A DNA stretch of 64,000 bases, from NCBI GenBank assembly GCA_037693485.1, contig CM075348.1, forward strand, positions 104,826,109 through 104,890,108, written 5' to 3'. Positions 10,121 to 20,133 of this stretch are shown here, piece after piece. A program made the position numbers and the translations under genes. The notes under the pieces are model-generated. The model did no database searches. It saw only the letters and a program-made list of their open reading frames with translations, and was not told the DNA's origin. This stretch comes from Kitagawia praeruptora. Taxonomy: Eukaryota > Streptophyta > Magnoliopsida > Apiales > Apiaceae. Each line of letters starts with the position of its first letter. Within the stretch, counting starts at the first letter, position 1.

Positions 10121-11575
10121 TCAGTCACTGCCCACATAATAACATGGGATAAATAGCATCACCTCATTCATCTTGGGCATGGCCAACATAAAGCATCCAG
10201 GTTTGTGCACAAGGCCACCTCCACCTTCGACCCATTGGTGCATAACAAGCACCATTGACAAACGCATATAGAAGTTCATGCCAAAATCATGAACAGTAAT
10301 CGTGGCAACCCCATCGCTAACCGCAAAGAACTGAATGCCCTGGGGTACAAATAATCCCGAATCATAGGCCATCCCTTTAACACCTGCATCCTGAATACCA
10401 CTAAAAGAACCCACAAGCTGACAAGCAATCACCATCCTAACTCTACGAATCCCCTTTACACTGGATTGCAGAGACAGAAGAGATGCCTCGCCCAACCAGG
10501 AGTCCTTACTCCTCACATAGGTATCTAAAGCATCCTCCACCCATAAAGGGTCTTCAACCAATCCCTTCATCTCAAGGACATCATAACAAGAAAATAACCA
10601 TGTCGCAATGCGCATTGCACACACTCTGTGAACATCCAGCTCTACACCTTGCCCCATCGCGCCCTCACCATTCAATGTCGAGTAACAACTACAATGACAA
10701 CAATTAAAATAAGTGTAACCCCCTGGTTCACACCCAAGAATCCTAAGCATACGCCTCAACATCCTCTCTGTCCCTTCCAGAACACAACCGCTACTCCTTA
10801 AATACTCAAATGCTTCATCAATGTCCTTTCCATCCTCCTCATCCATAATCAACTTCATATTGACCTGACTGTCATTAACAATAGTCACTTCTTGATCAAT
10901 AATAACCTGGACATTATCCTTCCACTTCACTGATTTCTTCACAGGTTTGACAACCTCCACATTAAGAGTAGACTTCCTAAGGCAAGCCTTTCGGCAAACC
11001 ACTAGATTCTCTCTAGGCCAGTCATTTTCACCCAAAATTGGAAAGTCAATTCCCTCATCCATCAAAGAGGAATTGACTCCCAAATCCACATTAGCACTAA
11101 CAGAGATGTCAGTTGCTTCCGATGAATCGGACATTTCAATATTGAAATCTTTAATTTCAACAACCAAATCGTTAAAAGTAACTTTCTTCTTGGAGTAGTA
11201 GATCTTACCTTCAAACGAGCTACACGTCCTAGAAGCAATCCCCGTTGTGGGAGTGAAGGCCCTCCCCGACACCTCCAGCCCATTTTTGAGACCAGAAGCA
11301 CCAAACTCCGTACACTCCGTCTCAAACTTCAATCTCTCAGCCACCTGAAACAAGGGCTTAATCTTCTCCCTTCCAGGAGAGGACCCACTCTGTGTACACA
11401 CCCTGAGCACACCCTTCGGACTATCCTCCAAAGGATACACAGTCACAAGGTTCTCCGAAAAGGAGACCCTCTTCGGACTCCTAATCGGATTACCCACCGG
11501 ATGGCAAACTTCAGATCCTCGCACACGGAGAGGAATCACGGTCACTAGGTTCTCCGAAAAAGAAACCTTCTTCAT
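10121..11575 (-). CDS. Element A protein with repeated RVxF-type motifs
   Basis: This is an intact 484-residue ORF. The N-terminal half holds at least four short motifs of one type: KKVSFSENLVTVIP at residue 2, PKRVSFSENLVTVYP near 35, KKKVTFND near 132 and KKSVKWKDNV near 213. The K/R-V-x-F/W core has the form of the docking site for protein phosphatase 1. An acidic stretch (DEEDGKD) follows. The C-terminal half is Cys-rich at first (CCHCSC) and then hydrophobic, with no recognised domain. The protein has no RT, endonuclease or CCHC knuckle. Element B encodes the same layout in 457 residues. By position it may be an ORF1-like RNA-binding protein of a LINE; that is inference. Confidence 0.75.
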   Translation of the reverse strand: MKKVSFSENLVTVIPLRVRGSEVCHPVGNPIRSPKRVSFSENLVTVYPLEDSPKGVLRVCTQSGSSPGREKIKPLFQVAERLKFETECTEFGASGLKNGLEVSGRAFTPTTGIASRTCSSFEGKIYYSKKKVTFNDLVVEIKDFNIEMSDSSEATDISVSANVDLGVNSSLMDEGIDFPILGENDWPRENLVVCRKACLRKSTLNVEVVKPVKKSVKWKDNVQVIIDQEVTIVNDSQVNMKLIMDEEDGKDIDEAFEYLRSSGCVLEGTERMLRRMLRILGCEPGGYTYFNCCHCSCYSTLNGEGAMGQGVELDVHRVCAMRIATWLFSCYDVLEMKGLVEDPLWVEDALDTYVRSKDSWLGEASLLSLQSSVKGIRRVRMVIACQLVGSFSGIQDAGVKGMAYDSGLFVPQGIQFFAVSDGVATITVHDFGMNFYMRLSMVLVMHQWVEGGGGLVHKPGCFMLAMPKMNEVMLFIPCYYVGSD

Positions 11576-11775
11576 TAAACTAATAATTATATAATAAATA
11601 TATAAAGAAATATGGTGTTTGAGGTGTAAGATTAGAAGAGGAAGGTGAATTTGGGAAGGCTAAAGAGAAGAATTGATGAAGAAATGGTTTAGATTAAGGT
11701 TTGAATTTGGTGGCGGCTAGGTTTTTTAGAGAGAGGTTAGAGAGAAGTTAGAGCAAATACGACTCTTATTTTTTC

Positions 11776-11905
11776 GTGTTGCAAGCTTTGATTCGGATGT
11801 TCCTTCCGCGATAAAGCCTGCTACTAGTGGTCTGGGAAAGGGAGTGAATGATGAAGGTCAGAAGACTAGTGTACGTTGGTCCAAATAAAAGCTAAAGATC
11901 TGTTT
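11776..11905 (+). other. Extra 5' segment of element A in opposite orientation
   Basis: These 130 bases lie between the shared leader of element A and its right target duplication and are absent from elements B and C. Read on the plus strand, opposite to the element, they are open for about 37 codons. The frame starts VASFDSDVPSAIKP and ends SVRWSK before a stop. The SVRW ending recalls the KSVKW motif of the element ORF. An inverted piece of coding sequence at the 5' end would fit twin priming during insertion, but its origin is unproven. Confidence 0.4.
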
Positions 11906-12638
11906 CACCAGTAGTTGACACAGGCACAGAGTCTCTAGTGAAAACTAGTGGAACCTCTGTGTTTGTGATGGTGTCATTAGGAGATGCCCCAGCATGCATT
12001 CCCTCACCATCTAAATGTGGGTCCTGGGTGGTGAACAAGGTGTCATGCACCAAGTCACTTGAGTTCATTGGCTCATCAAGAGAGAAGAATTCTTGATGAT
12101 CAATGCCTTGCTCCTCAATTGCTTGAGTTGCAGGCTGCAAAGAAATTTGAGATGAAGCTTCTGGAAGAGAAGTGTCTTGTGGAATAGATTTTGGCAACTC
12201 CCCCTGAGAGATAGAGGGAGTTTCAACTGTGATGTGCTCTCCACTCAGTGTTGTGTCAGCCTTATCACTCCCATGTGCTGACTCTGTACAGATAGATGCA
12301 TTGGGGAGGATGCTTGATTCTATAGATGCACCCTATTGAGAGGATACATCTAGTGAACTGTTTGCCCCTAATTTTACAACTTCAGCCATTTGTGTGACTG
12401 AAGAGGTGGTTTTAGCTTTCTTCTTCTTTGGCCTGATAAGAGGTGACTCAGGTTCCTCACTTTCTAACTCTACAGCCAATGCTGCTTCAGACAAGATGGT
12501 TAAAGGTGTAGAAGCAACCTGTTTTCTCTTCTTCTCCTTTTTTACTAACATCACCCTTTTGAGAGGATGATGCAGTTGGCTCAGTGTTTGGTAGAGTGTT
12601 TGGTTGAGAGGGTTGGTTAGCAGGCCCTGGGTTAGCAT
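11906..12638 (-). pseudogene. Sirevirus ORF3, segment upstream of element A
   Basis: This frame follows the N-terminal piece after a one-base shift in an A6 run near 12538-12543. It begins among Lys-rich codons (KKEKKRKQ) and has a second basic patch, RPKKKKAKTTSS, that looks like a nuclear localisation signal. The remainder is acidic and Ser/Thr/Pro-rich, apparently disordered. An in-frame TAG at 12333, in the context SSQ*GAS, is what a CAG to TAG change would give. The segment is cut by element A at its right target duplication. Function unknown. Confidence 0.65.
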
Positions 12639-13503
12639 TTTGTTCTACTTGCTTGGGCTGTACTAACTGTGACTTTGAGTCAAATGTTGGCATGTTGTGG
12701 GGGTAAGTCCTAAACAAACTCTCCATATGGGGAGTTATGCTCAGTCTTACATCCACATCATTCCTAGTCTCCAAATTACCAAAAATGAGTTTGGTCATAG
12801 ATTTAGGATAACCTATTCTATTTTTGTTCATCCCATCTAATTCAATCAATTTATTATCTAAGAAGTTAAGTACATATTGAATAAAATGAGGGAAGAAAAT
12901 TTCATTACCTCTCTTGGCTGAGTTTTTACCAAGTCTCCCATACAGCTCCTGCAGAATGATAAGGCCAACATCTATCTTTTTTCCATATGCTAAAGCATAG
13001 CCTATCTGCTGTGCAGGTGTACTGATTTGGTCATAGTTGGATTTTCTTGCGGTGAAGACTTGAAGAAGTGTAGCAAACACATAACTCCATTCCTTCCTCA
13101 AATGCTTCCTATTCAGATGCCCAAGACTAATTTTGTCTGCATATTTGATGAAATCAAAGAAGTCTTCCAAATCAACAGTTGTAGCTGGTGGGTCATACAC
13201 CTCTTGTTTGGTGCCCATCCCAAGTGCTTCATTCATGTCTTCTGAGGTGATAGTGATATTCTTGTCTTGAATCTTACAGTAAATGATGCACGAGGTTATT
13301 GCAGAGTCAAGAGCCACCACCTCCACTGTAGCAGACTTCCAGAACTGTTCTAGAATGTCTAGATACAGAGTTGGGTTAACAGATAGAGCATTTTTTATGT
13401 ATGATTCAGACATCCACTTCACAAAGCACTTGAAGTTGGCGTTGGGTGCCTCAACATCACTAGTTAGAGCAATGAAATTGGTGTTGAACTTTACTGTTGT
13501 CAT
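12540..13503 (-). pseudogene. Sirevirus ORF3, N-terminal domain
   Basis: The ATG at 13503 starts an ordered-looking domain of about 240 residues. It includes NPTLYLDILEQFW, then SEDMNEALGM, HLRKEWSYVFATLLQVFTAR and HFIQYVLNFL. I recognise this type of N-terminal domain (VNPT.Y...IEQFW) from the third ORF and annotated hypothetical proteins linked to Sirevirus-like elements in asterid genomes. No enzyme motif is seen. It is followed by a Pro/Asn/Ser-rich linker (PSQPNTLPNTEP) and then the frameshift. The ORF starts about 0.84 kb after the pol stop. Together the ORF3 segments total roughly 4.7 kb, long even for the env-like ORFs of Sireviruses. Confidence 0.75.
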
Positions 13504-14343
13504 TTGTGTAAGAGAGAGAGAAGAAATCGAAGGTTGAAGAAGAAATTTAGCTTTTTGCAGTTAGGGTTTCAGAGGTTTTGGAAGTTTGGATGCTGGAGAA
13601 ATCGAATGAAATGAGTCGAATAGATGTGAAATTGTAAAAGTATGAAGTACTTGAATTGTCGATTAGATGTATGTTATGTATCGACAAGTCGGGCATTCGA
13701 GAAGTAGAAAACAACTATTCGATAAGTCAAGAAAGGCTTATTCGATAACTCAAGCAGGTTGTAACTCACAACTGGCAGTTATCTAACTTAGAAGTAAATC
13801 TAAATTAGGTAAAATATGTTTTTATGAGTAATTCTGAATTCTGAATAAAAATCCAAAATCGGTTAAAATTCAACGAGAAATCAGCCTTTTCAAATGATTC
13901 GAGAACTCAAATATAGTATTCGAGAACTCAGTCAATCGAGAACTAAAACACTATATTCGAGAAGTCAAGAAAACCTCTATTCGAGAACTCCAACAGACTC
14001 TATTCGAGAACTCGAGAGTGCTCTAATGAGACTTGTTAGAGATGTCGAATAGTGAATCAATTGAGAAGTCTGACTTGTCGAATTATACTCATAGAAACTC
14101 AATTTTCACTATCTTTTTAAAATTTACCTGCCATATTCATTCACGAATATTCTAGCAAATTAAACAGTGATTTTCTCAAAATTCCATAGAAATTTCAAGT
14201 TAACAAGAGAATATGATTTTCCAAATATGCAACAGATTTGAAATATTTATAAATCATATTTCAGCCAACACTTACTCCAAAAATATTGAGAATTTAGATA
14301 AAGTAAGTGTTTACTACTGCAACAATCTAGATGATGTATTCAC
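13504..14343 (-). repeat. pol-ORF3 spacer with TTCGAGAACT motif array
   Basis: This is the non-coding stretch between the pol stop and the ORF3 start. Between about 13610 and 14085 it holds some fifteen copies of a short variable motif: ATTCGAGAACTCA, ATTCGAGAAGTCA, ATTCGATAAGTCA and CGATAACTC. The same motif set, mostly in the other orientation, crowds the LTR at 20710-21140. Such arrays are probably cis-acting signals rather than code. The rest is AT-rich with no gene. Confidence 0.7.
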
Positions 14344-17300
14344 CTAGCCAGAATCTGAAGAATTCAGCATTCCAATCTCACTAACCAACCTTGTGAAGGT
14401 GGCTTCATCTAATGGCTTAGTGAATATATCAGCTAGTTGTTTATCTGTAGAAACATAATGCAACTCAATGGTTCCATTAGTTGCATGTTCCCTTATGAAA
14501 TGATATCTGATGTCAATGTGCTTTGTCCTAGAATGATTGACAGGATTGGCAACTATAGATATTGCACTTGTGTTGTCACACATGATTGGAATTCTTTCCA
14601 ACACAAGTCCATAATCTCTAAGTTGATTTTTAATCCAAAGCACTTGAGCACAGCAACTTCCAGCAGCTATGTATTCAGCCTCAGCTGTAGAAGTTGACAC
14701 AGATTGTTGTTTCTTGCTATACCAAGATACTAACCTTTGTCCAAGAAACTGGCAGCTACCTGAGGTGCTTTTCCTATCCACTCTGCATCCAGCATAATCA
14801 GCATCAGAATAACCAACCAGATTGAACCCTGTGTCCTTAGGATACCATAGTCCCAAGTTTGGAGTGCCCTTCAGATATCTAAAGATCCTTTTTATAGCAA
14901 TCAAATGTGATTCTTTTGGATTTGATTGAAACCTTGCACACAAGCAGGTAGCAAACATGATGTCTGGCCTACTTGCAGTGAGATAGAGTAGAGAACCAAC
15001 CATGCCTCTGTAGACTGAGATATCTACTTTCTTGCCTTTAGCATCTTCATCCAATTTAGTGGCAGTGGCCATGGGTGTCTTTGCAGGTGAGCAATCTTCC
15101 AAGTCAAACTTCTTCAATAAATCCTTGATGTACTTGGTCTGACTGATAAAGATACCATCCTTCCTTTGACTGACTTGCAACCCAAGAAAGAATGTCAACT
15201 TTCCCATCATACTCATCTCATATCTGCTCTGCATGAGTTTAGAAAATTTCTCACACAGCTTCTCATTTGTAGAACCAAAAATGATATCATCCACATAGAT
15301 CTGAACTAGGATAAGATCATCACCATGCTTCTTGTAAAACAGTGTCTTGTCCAGTGTGCCTCTAGTGAATTGATTCTCAAGAAGAAATTGTGATAAAGTA
15401 TCATACCATGCCCTTGGAGCCTGCTTAATTCCATACAGTGCCTTAAGCAGTCTGTAAACAAATTCTGGGAAGTGTGGATCCTCAAAGCCAGGTGGTTATT
15501 ATTGCACATAAACTTCTTCTTCCAACTCTCCATTCAGAAATGCACTTTTGACATCCATTTGATACACTTTAAAGTTTGAATGAGCAGTAAATGCCAGGAA
15601 TATTCTGATGGCTTCCAATCTAGCAGCAGGGGCAAATGTCTTATCATAATCAATGCCTTCCTGTTGAGAGTATTCTTTTGCAACCAACCTTGCTTTGTTC
15701 CTTATAATTACACCATCTTCATCCATCTTATTCTTCAGAACCCATTTTGTTCCAACAATGGTTCTATTCTTTGGTGCAGGCACAAGTTCCCAAACTTTGT
15801 TCCTTTCAAATTGATTCAGCTCCTCTTGCATGGCTATAATCCAATCTGGATCTAGCAGTGCATCATCAAGTTTCTTAGGCTCCACCTGAGATAGAAAACA
15901 ACCATAGAGACACTCATTCTGAGTAGCTCTCCTAGTCCTTACTCCTGCATTAGGATCTCCAATGATTTGCTCTGCAGTGTATGATCTATCCCGTTTCTTT
16001 GAGTGCTCAGCCTGATTTCTCATTCTTGAAGTTGCTTCATCATCCAAATCATCATCCTGATTTCCTCCCCCTGTGAGGTTGCCACTACTCACAGGTGTGT
16101 CTTGGATGCTAGTTTCTCCACTGTTGATTGGCACAAATTCTTCTCTTGTATTATCATTCACATGAGTCTGTTGAACTCGAGTTTCAACTTCAGTTTCAGT
16201 CTCTTCATCAGAATCATCTAGATTATCAAACTTCAATGGATCTTTATCTTCATCATTGGCTTCTTCTAGTCCAGGTAGTTTGCTGTCATCAAATGTCACA
16301 TCTGTGCTTTCCATAATTTTCTTTTGACTGATGACATAAACCTTGTATGCAATTCTTTCCATAGAGTAGCCAAGAAAAATTCCTTCAAATGCTTTTGCAT
16401 CAAATTTTCCAACATATTCAGAATTATCCTTCAATACAAAGCATTTACTTCCAAAAGTATGAACATACTTTAGAGTGGGCTTCTTTCCAGTCATCAAGTT
16501 GTAAGGTGTCTTTCCAGTGTTTTTGTTGATGAGGGTTCTGTTCTGGATATAGCATGCAGTGCTTACAGCCTCAGCCCAAAAACATGTAGGCATCTTTGCA
16601 TCAAGTAATAGCAGCTTCAATTAGAGTTCTATTCTTCCTCTCAACAACTCCATTTTGTTGTGGAGTCCTTGGAGCTGAGAATTGCTGAGAAATACCATTC
16701 TCTTTACAGAATGCTTCAAGTATGGCATTTCTGAACTCTGTTCCATTATCACTTCTCAGTGCAATCACACTTGCATTGTTGGCCTTTGCTTCCTTGTCAA
16801 CTTTCTTTATATGCTCAATGATTACTTGTGGAGCCTCATCTTTTGATGCCAGAAATTCCACCCATGTATACCTTGGTAAATCATCAACCATCACTAAGGC
16901 ATACTTCTTTCTTCCTAGTGACATAATATTGACGGGCCCAAACAAATCTATATGAATGAGTTATAGGGGCTTGGTTATAGATGTCACTGTCTTTGTCTTG
17001 TGGCTAGATCTTTTCATCTTTCCTTTTTGACAAGCCTCACACACTCCTTCTTGACAGAATTCAAGTGTGGGCATGCCTTTCACTAACTCTCTTTTGACTA
17101 GAGAATTAATGGCTTTGAAGTTCAGGTGTGATAGTTTCTTGTGCCACAGCCAACAATCTTCATTTGATGCTTTTGAGTAAAAGCAACAAATTTTGTCCTT
17201 GTTTGCAGAATCCATATTGGCTACAAACAGGCTTCCCTTCCTTACTCCAGATAGAGCAAAATCACCAGTCTTCTTGTGGGTGATCAAACATTCATCTTTG

Positions 17301-17610
17301 TCAAAATCCACCTTGAATCCTCTGTCAGTAAACTGACCAACACTTAGCAGATTGTGCTTGAGTCCCTTGACCAGTGCTACATCTTCAATGATGACATTTC
17401 CAACTTTTAACTTACCATATCCCAATGTGTTACCCATGCTGTCATCTCCAAAAGCAACCATTGGGCCAGCCTTTTCCTCATACTGTGATAGCAAGGCCAT
17501 ATCACCAGTCATATGATTTGAGCATCCACTGTCCAAAATCCACATGACTTTCTTTTCATTTTCTTTGCCCTGCAAACACAAAGGTATTACTTCTCCTTTG
17601 GTACCCAAAC
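14344..17610 (-). pseudogene. Sirevirus pol: protease, integrase, RT, RNase H
   Basis: Pol follows gag in the -1 frame. Protease: WILDSGCSNHMTG. GAG-pre-integrase: LWHKKLSHLNFKAINSL with CEACQKGKMKR. Integrase core: HIDLFGPV, RSDNGTEFRN and APRTPQQNGVVERKNRTL. RT: LDPDWIIAMQEELNQFERN, KARLVAKEYSQQEGIDY, QMDVKSAFLNGELEEEVYVQ and IYVDDIIFG. RNase H: GYSDADYAGC, STAEAEYIAA and TKHIDIRYHFIREH. Domain order PR-IN-RT-RH defines Ty1/copia. Lesions seen: a stop near 16961 (KPL*LIHIDLF), a frameshift at about 16605-16620 within the ERKNRTLIEAA region, and tandem TAA codons at about 15496-15501 just before PPGFED. The RT and RNase H catalytic residues are still readable. Confidence 0.93.
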
Positions 17611-20088
17611 AAGTTTGGGTCCATGTGACTTAGAAGCAGTTTTATCATAAACAACATGCTTGTCAACTTTCTTGGCATTAGTCTTCTTGTCACTGTTAGA
17701 AGTCTTAGAACCTGAGGTTTCAGACTTAGGTGACAGAGGTACCTTCCTAGCTTTAGGAGGACTCGAAGACTTTGACCTGGTGTAGTGTGTGTGAGAATTG
17801 TGACTGATACAACCATCAATGAATTGCCTTCTCATATTGAAACAACTAGTCATAACATTCATATTGCATGGCATACAGTCAAATTTATCACAAAATGGTG
17901 CATCTCTATGTCTTAGAGGCACAGAACAATCATAGAAAGGTTTAGATACACTACCAACAAGTTTCTTGCATGCATGAGTTAAATGATTGGTATTGAAACA
18001 GTTCTTAAAAGTTTTCCTAGGGGCATTAGGCATATAAGCATAGTTGTTATCTTTGTTAATCCCTAACTTGCCATTTCTGTTCTGTTTCTTCTTAGTCACT
18101 TTCTTCTCTGATTCACTCTTCCCAGCTGAGACAAACTTAACAAATTTCTTAGGTCTTGATCTATCAACTACTGACTCCTTGGCTTTTGACTTGACACTCT
18201 CACTCTTGGAGGATGCTTGTTGTTCACTGGATTGTGCCTCATCCTCATCATTCAACATTTGCTTGATGAGTAAGGCATCCTCATCAATTTCAAATGTTGA
18301 TTCTTAAAAAATTGGGTTTTCAGCCTTTTTCAAAATGTAAGGCACTTCCTCATGAACAACTGTGTCATCTTCAATGACAGCATAGCCTTTTCTCTGTTTA
18401 AGAGAGTCATAGTCAAGTCCAATAGCAGCTTTGGGTTTAGCCTGAATTTTCTCGCAGTAGGATTGCACTAGACCAGATGAGTTCTTAAATGTTTTCAGTT
18501 TGAATTCATTTTCAGCTAATTCATCCCTAAGAGCCTTTTCCACTTGACTAGCACATAGAACCTTATTCTGCAGATATTCAACTTCTTTCTTAAGGTTTTC
18601 TACTTGCATAGCAGTTAGCTCAAGTTCCTCATTCCTTTTGGTTAACATTTCATTTCTAGTAGACAATTTAACAATCTCTTCGTTAGCAGCAGTCATACTA
18701 GTATGAATGTTAAACATCTCAACAGATAGTTATTCAATCATTCATTTATACTCTGAAACAGACATGTCTATAGTAGTGAGAGATGGTACCTGAGGGTCTG
18801 ATGGAGATGTGTCATCCTTGGAATTGGCCATCAAGGTATAATTGCAGAATTCTTGTTCCTCTCCATCACTGTCAGAATCATCCCAACACTTCCCTTCAGC
18901 TATGTAGGCCTTACCTTGTGTCTGCTTTTTCAGAAGGGCCTCATACTTAGCTTCGAGCTCAAGATAATCTCTATCCTTCTTTTTAGGCTTCTTGCATTCA
19001 CTGGCAAAATGCCCTAGGTCATTGCATCTATAGCACCTTACAGATGACCTATCCACATGCTTGGTTTTAAACTTATTCTTGTTTGGTTTCACAGGTGTCT
19101 TGCTCTTGTTGAATGAATGGTTTTGGGTTTTAGGTTTGAAGGGTTGGTTCCTCTTAAATCTGATGTTTGGAAATTTTATGGCCATAAAAGCATATAAAGT
19201 GTTTTCCATCCCATTCAGTTCCTCAAGAGTATAGAACTCATCTTCCTCCTTCTCCTCAACAGGTTCACTTACCTCAGGTTCAGTTTCTTCCTCTTCTACT
19301 ACCTCCTCTATCCTTAATTGGCTTGTAGATGCTTCTAGGTCTTGAATAGATTTGTTGACAATCAAGGCACATGATGTGTTTACCATTTTGCCTTGATTGG
19401 CTTGGATAGCCCTTTTCTAAAGCAACTCAAGCTCATGAGTTTTTAAAACCCCATAGAGCACATCTTATGTAACTTTGTTCAAATCTCTTTCTCTTAGAGA
19501 AATGACCCTTTGCTCTAGATGGTTTGGTGAGGATAGCAGAAACTTCATGTTTAACTCCTTGGTACTGTAAACCTTTCCATTCATCTACAACTCAGTAACT
19601 AGCTTGTGAAATCTCTCAAACATCTCAGTAATGCTTTCCTTGGGCTGTGCCATGAAAGCCTCATACTGTGTGACCAGTATTTGTTTCTTGTTTTCTCTGA
19701 CCTCATCAGTTCCTTCACATAACACCTCAATGTGATCCCACATTTATTTGGTAGATGTGCATGATGCAATGTTTGCAAACATTGACATATCCATGGAATC
19801 AATAATAAGCAACATGAGGTGACTGTCAAGAGCAACCTTTTCCCTTTCTGATTCTGTCCATTTGGATGGTTCCTTGGCCTCATAAGATCTTGGAACAGTT
19901 GTGGTTCCAACAGTCTTTTCAGGTATCTCTTGTTGTGGGATAAAAGGACCATTCTTGAGAATCTTATGATACAAAGGATGAGAGGCTTTGATGAACAACA
20001 TCATCTTTATCTTCCAGAGGTTGTAATTCTCTTTGTCAAACTTAGGGACCTTCACCGTTACTGTAGTCTTTGATGTATTCGAACTCAT
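17587..20088 (-). pseudogene. Sirevirus gag, with multiple stops
   Basis: The ATG at 20088 begins MSSNTSKTTVTVKVPKFDKE, followed by NYNLWKIKMMLFIKA, the usual copia gag start. The frame is the same all the way to 17587 but carries stops at about 19744, 19588, 19464, 19419, 18742, 18730 and 18304. The nucleocapsid knuckle CYRCNDLGHFASEC (CX2CX4HX4C) lies near 19040-19000. A long coiled-coil region follows (about 18715-18500), then a basic tail with a second Cys-containing stretch, ending GPKLVWVPKEK. Long gags with this C-terminal extension and the WVP(K) ending are typical of Sireviruses. The gag end overlaps the pol frame by about 20 bases. Confidence 0.9.
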
Positions 20089-20119
20089 GATCGTTTTTCT
20101 GTTTTTGAATAAACAGCCC

Positions 20120-20133
20120 GCTCTGATACCACT
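20120..20133 (-). promoter_or_regulatory. Primer binding site of the minus-strand Sirevirus
   Basis: On the minus strand AGTGGTATCAGAGC follows directly after the LTR end ...CTCAACA. TGGTATCAGAGC is complementary to the 3' end of plant initiator tRNA-Met, the usual primer of copia elements. It fixes the inner edge of the LTR at 20134 and the element orientation. Confidence 0.9.

Larger units (their letters stand above)
9888..11905 (-). mobile_element. RT-less LINE-like element A
   Basis: This is a ~2.0 kb insertion on the minus strand bounded by an 11-bp target duplication. It ends in poly-A, seen as a poly-T run from 9885. Reading its own strand: an AG-rich leader (about 11575-11775 on +), one intact 484-codon ORF, a 3' UTR with the GGGGTATGCCCC hairpin (9939-9950), then AATTTTAATTAGC and poly-A. 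There is no RT or endonuclease. The same leader, ORF type and 3' end occur in element B (58919-60618), and the leader and ORF start occur in C (28172-29012). The outermost 130 bp (11776-11905) is not shared and reads open in the opposite sense. Confidence 0.8.

Noticed and set aside
10483..10707. Plus-strand ORFs opposite the element A and B ORFs (also 59429-59852, 60162-60485)
   Set aside because: They are shadows of the minus-strand RVxF ORFs; the motif repeats and Gln-context stop support the minus strand.
13504..14343. 3' LTR of the minus-strand Sirevirus directly after pol
   Set aside because: It shares the motif words with the LTR at 20134-21424 but not the sequence between them, lacks TG/CA ends and is followed by the long ORF3.
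17608..17608. Start codon for pol at 17608
   Set aside because: The codon is TTG; pol is expected to be made by frameshifting from gag, so no separate start is assigned.
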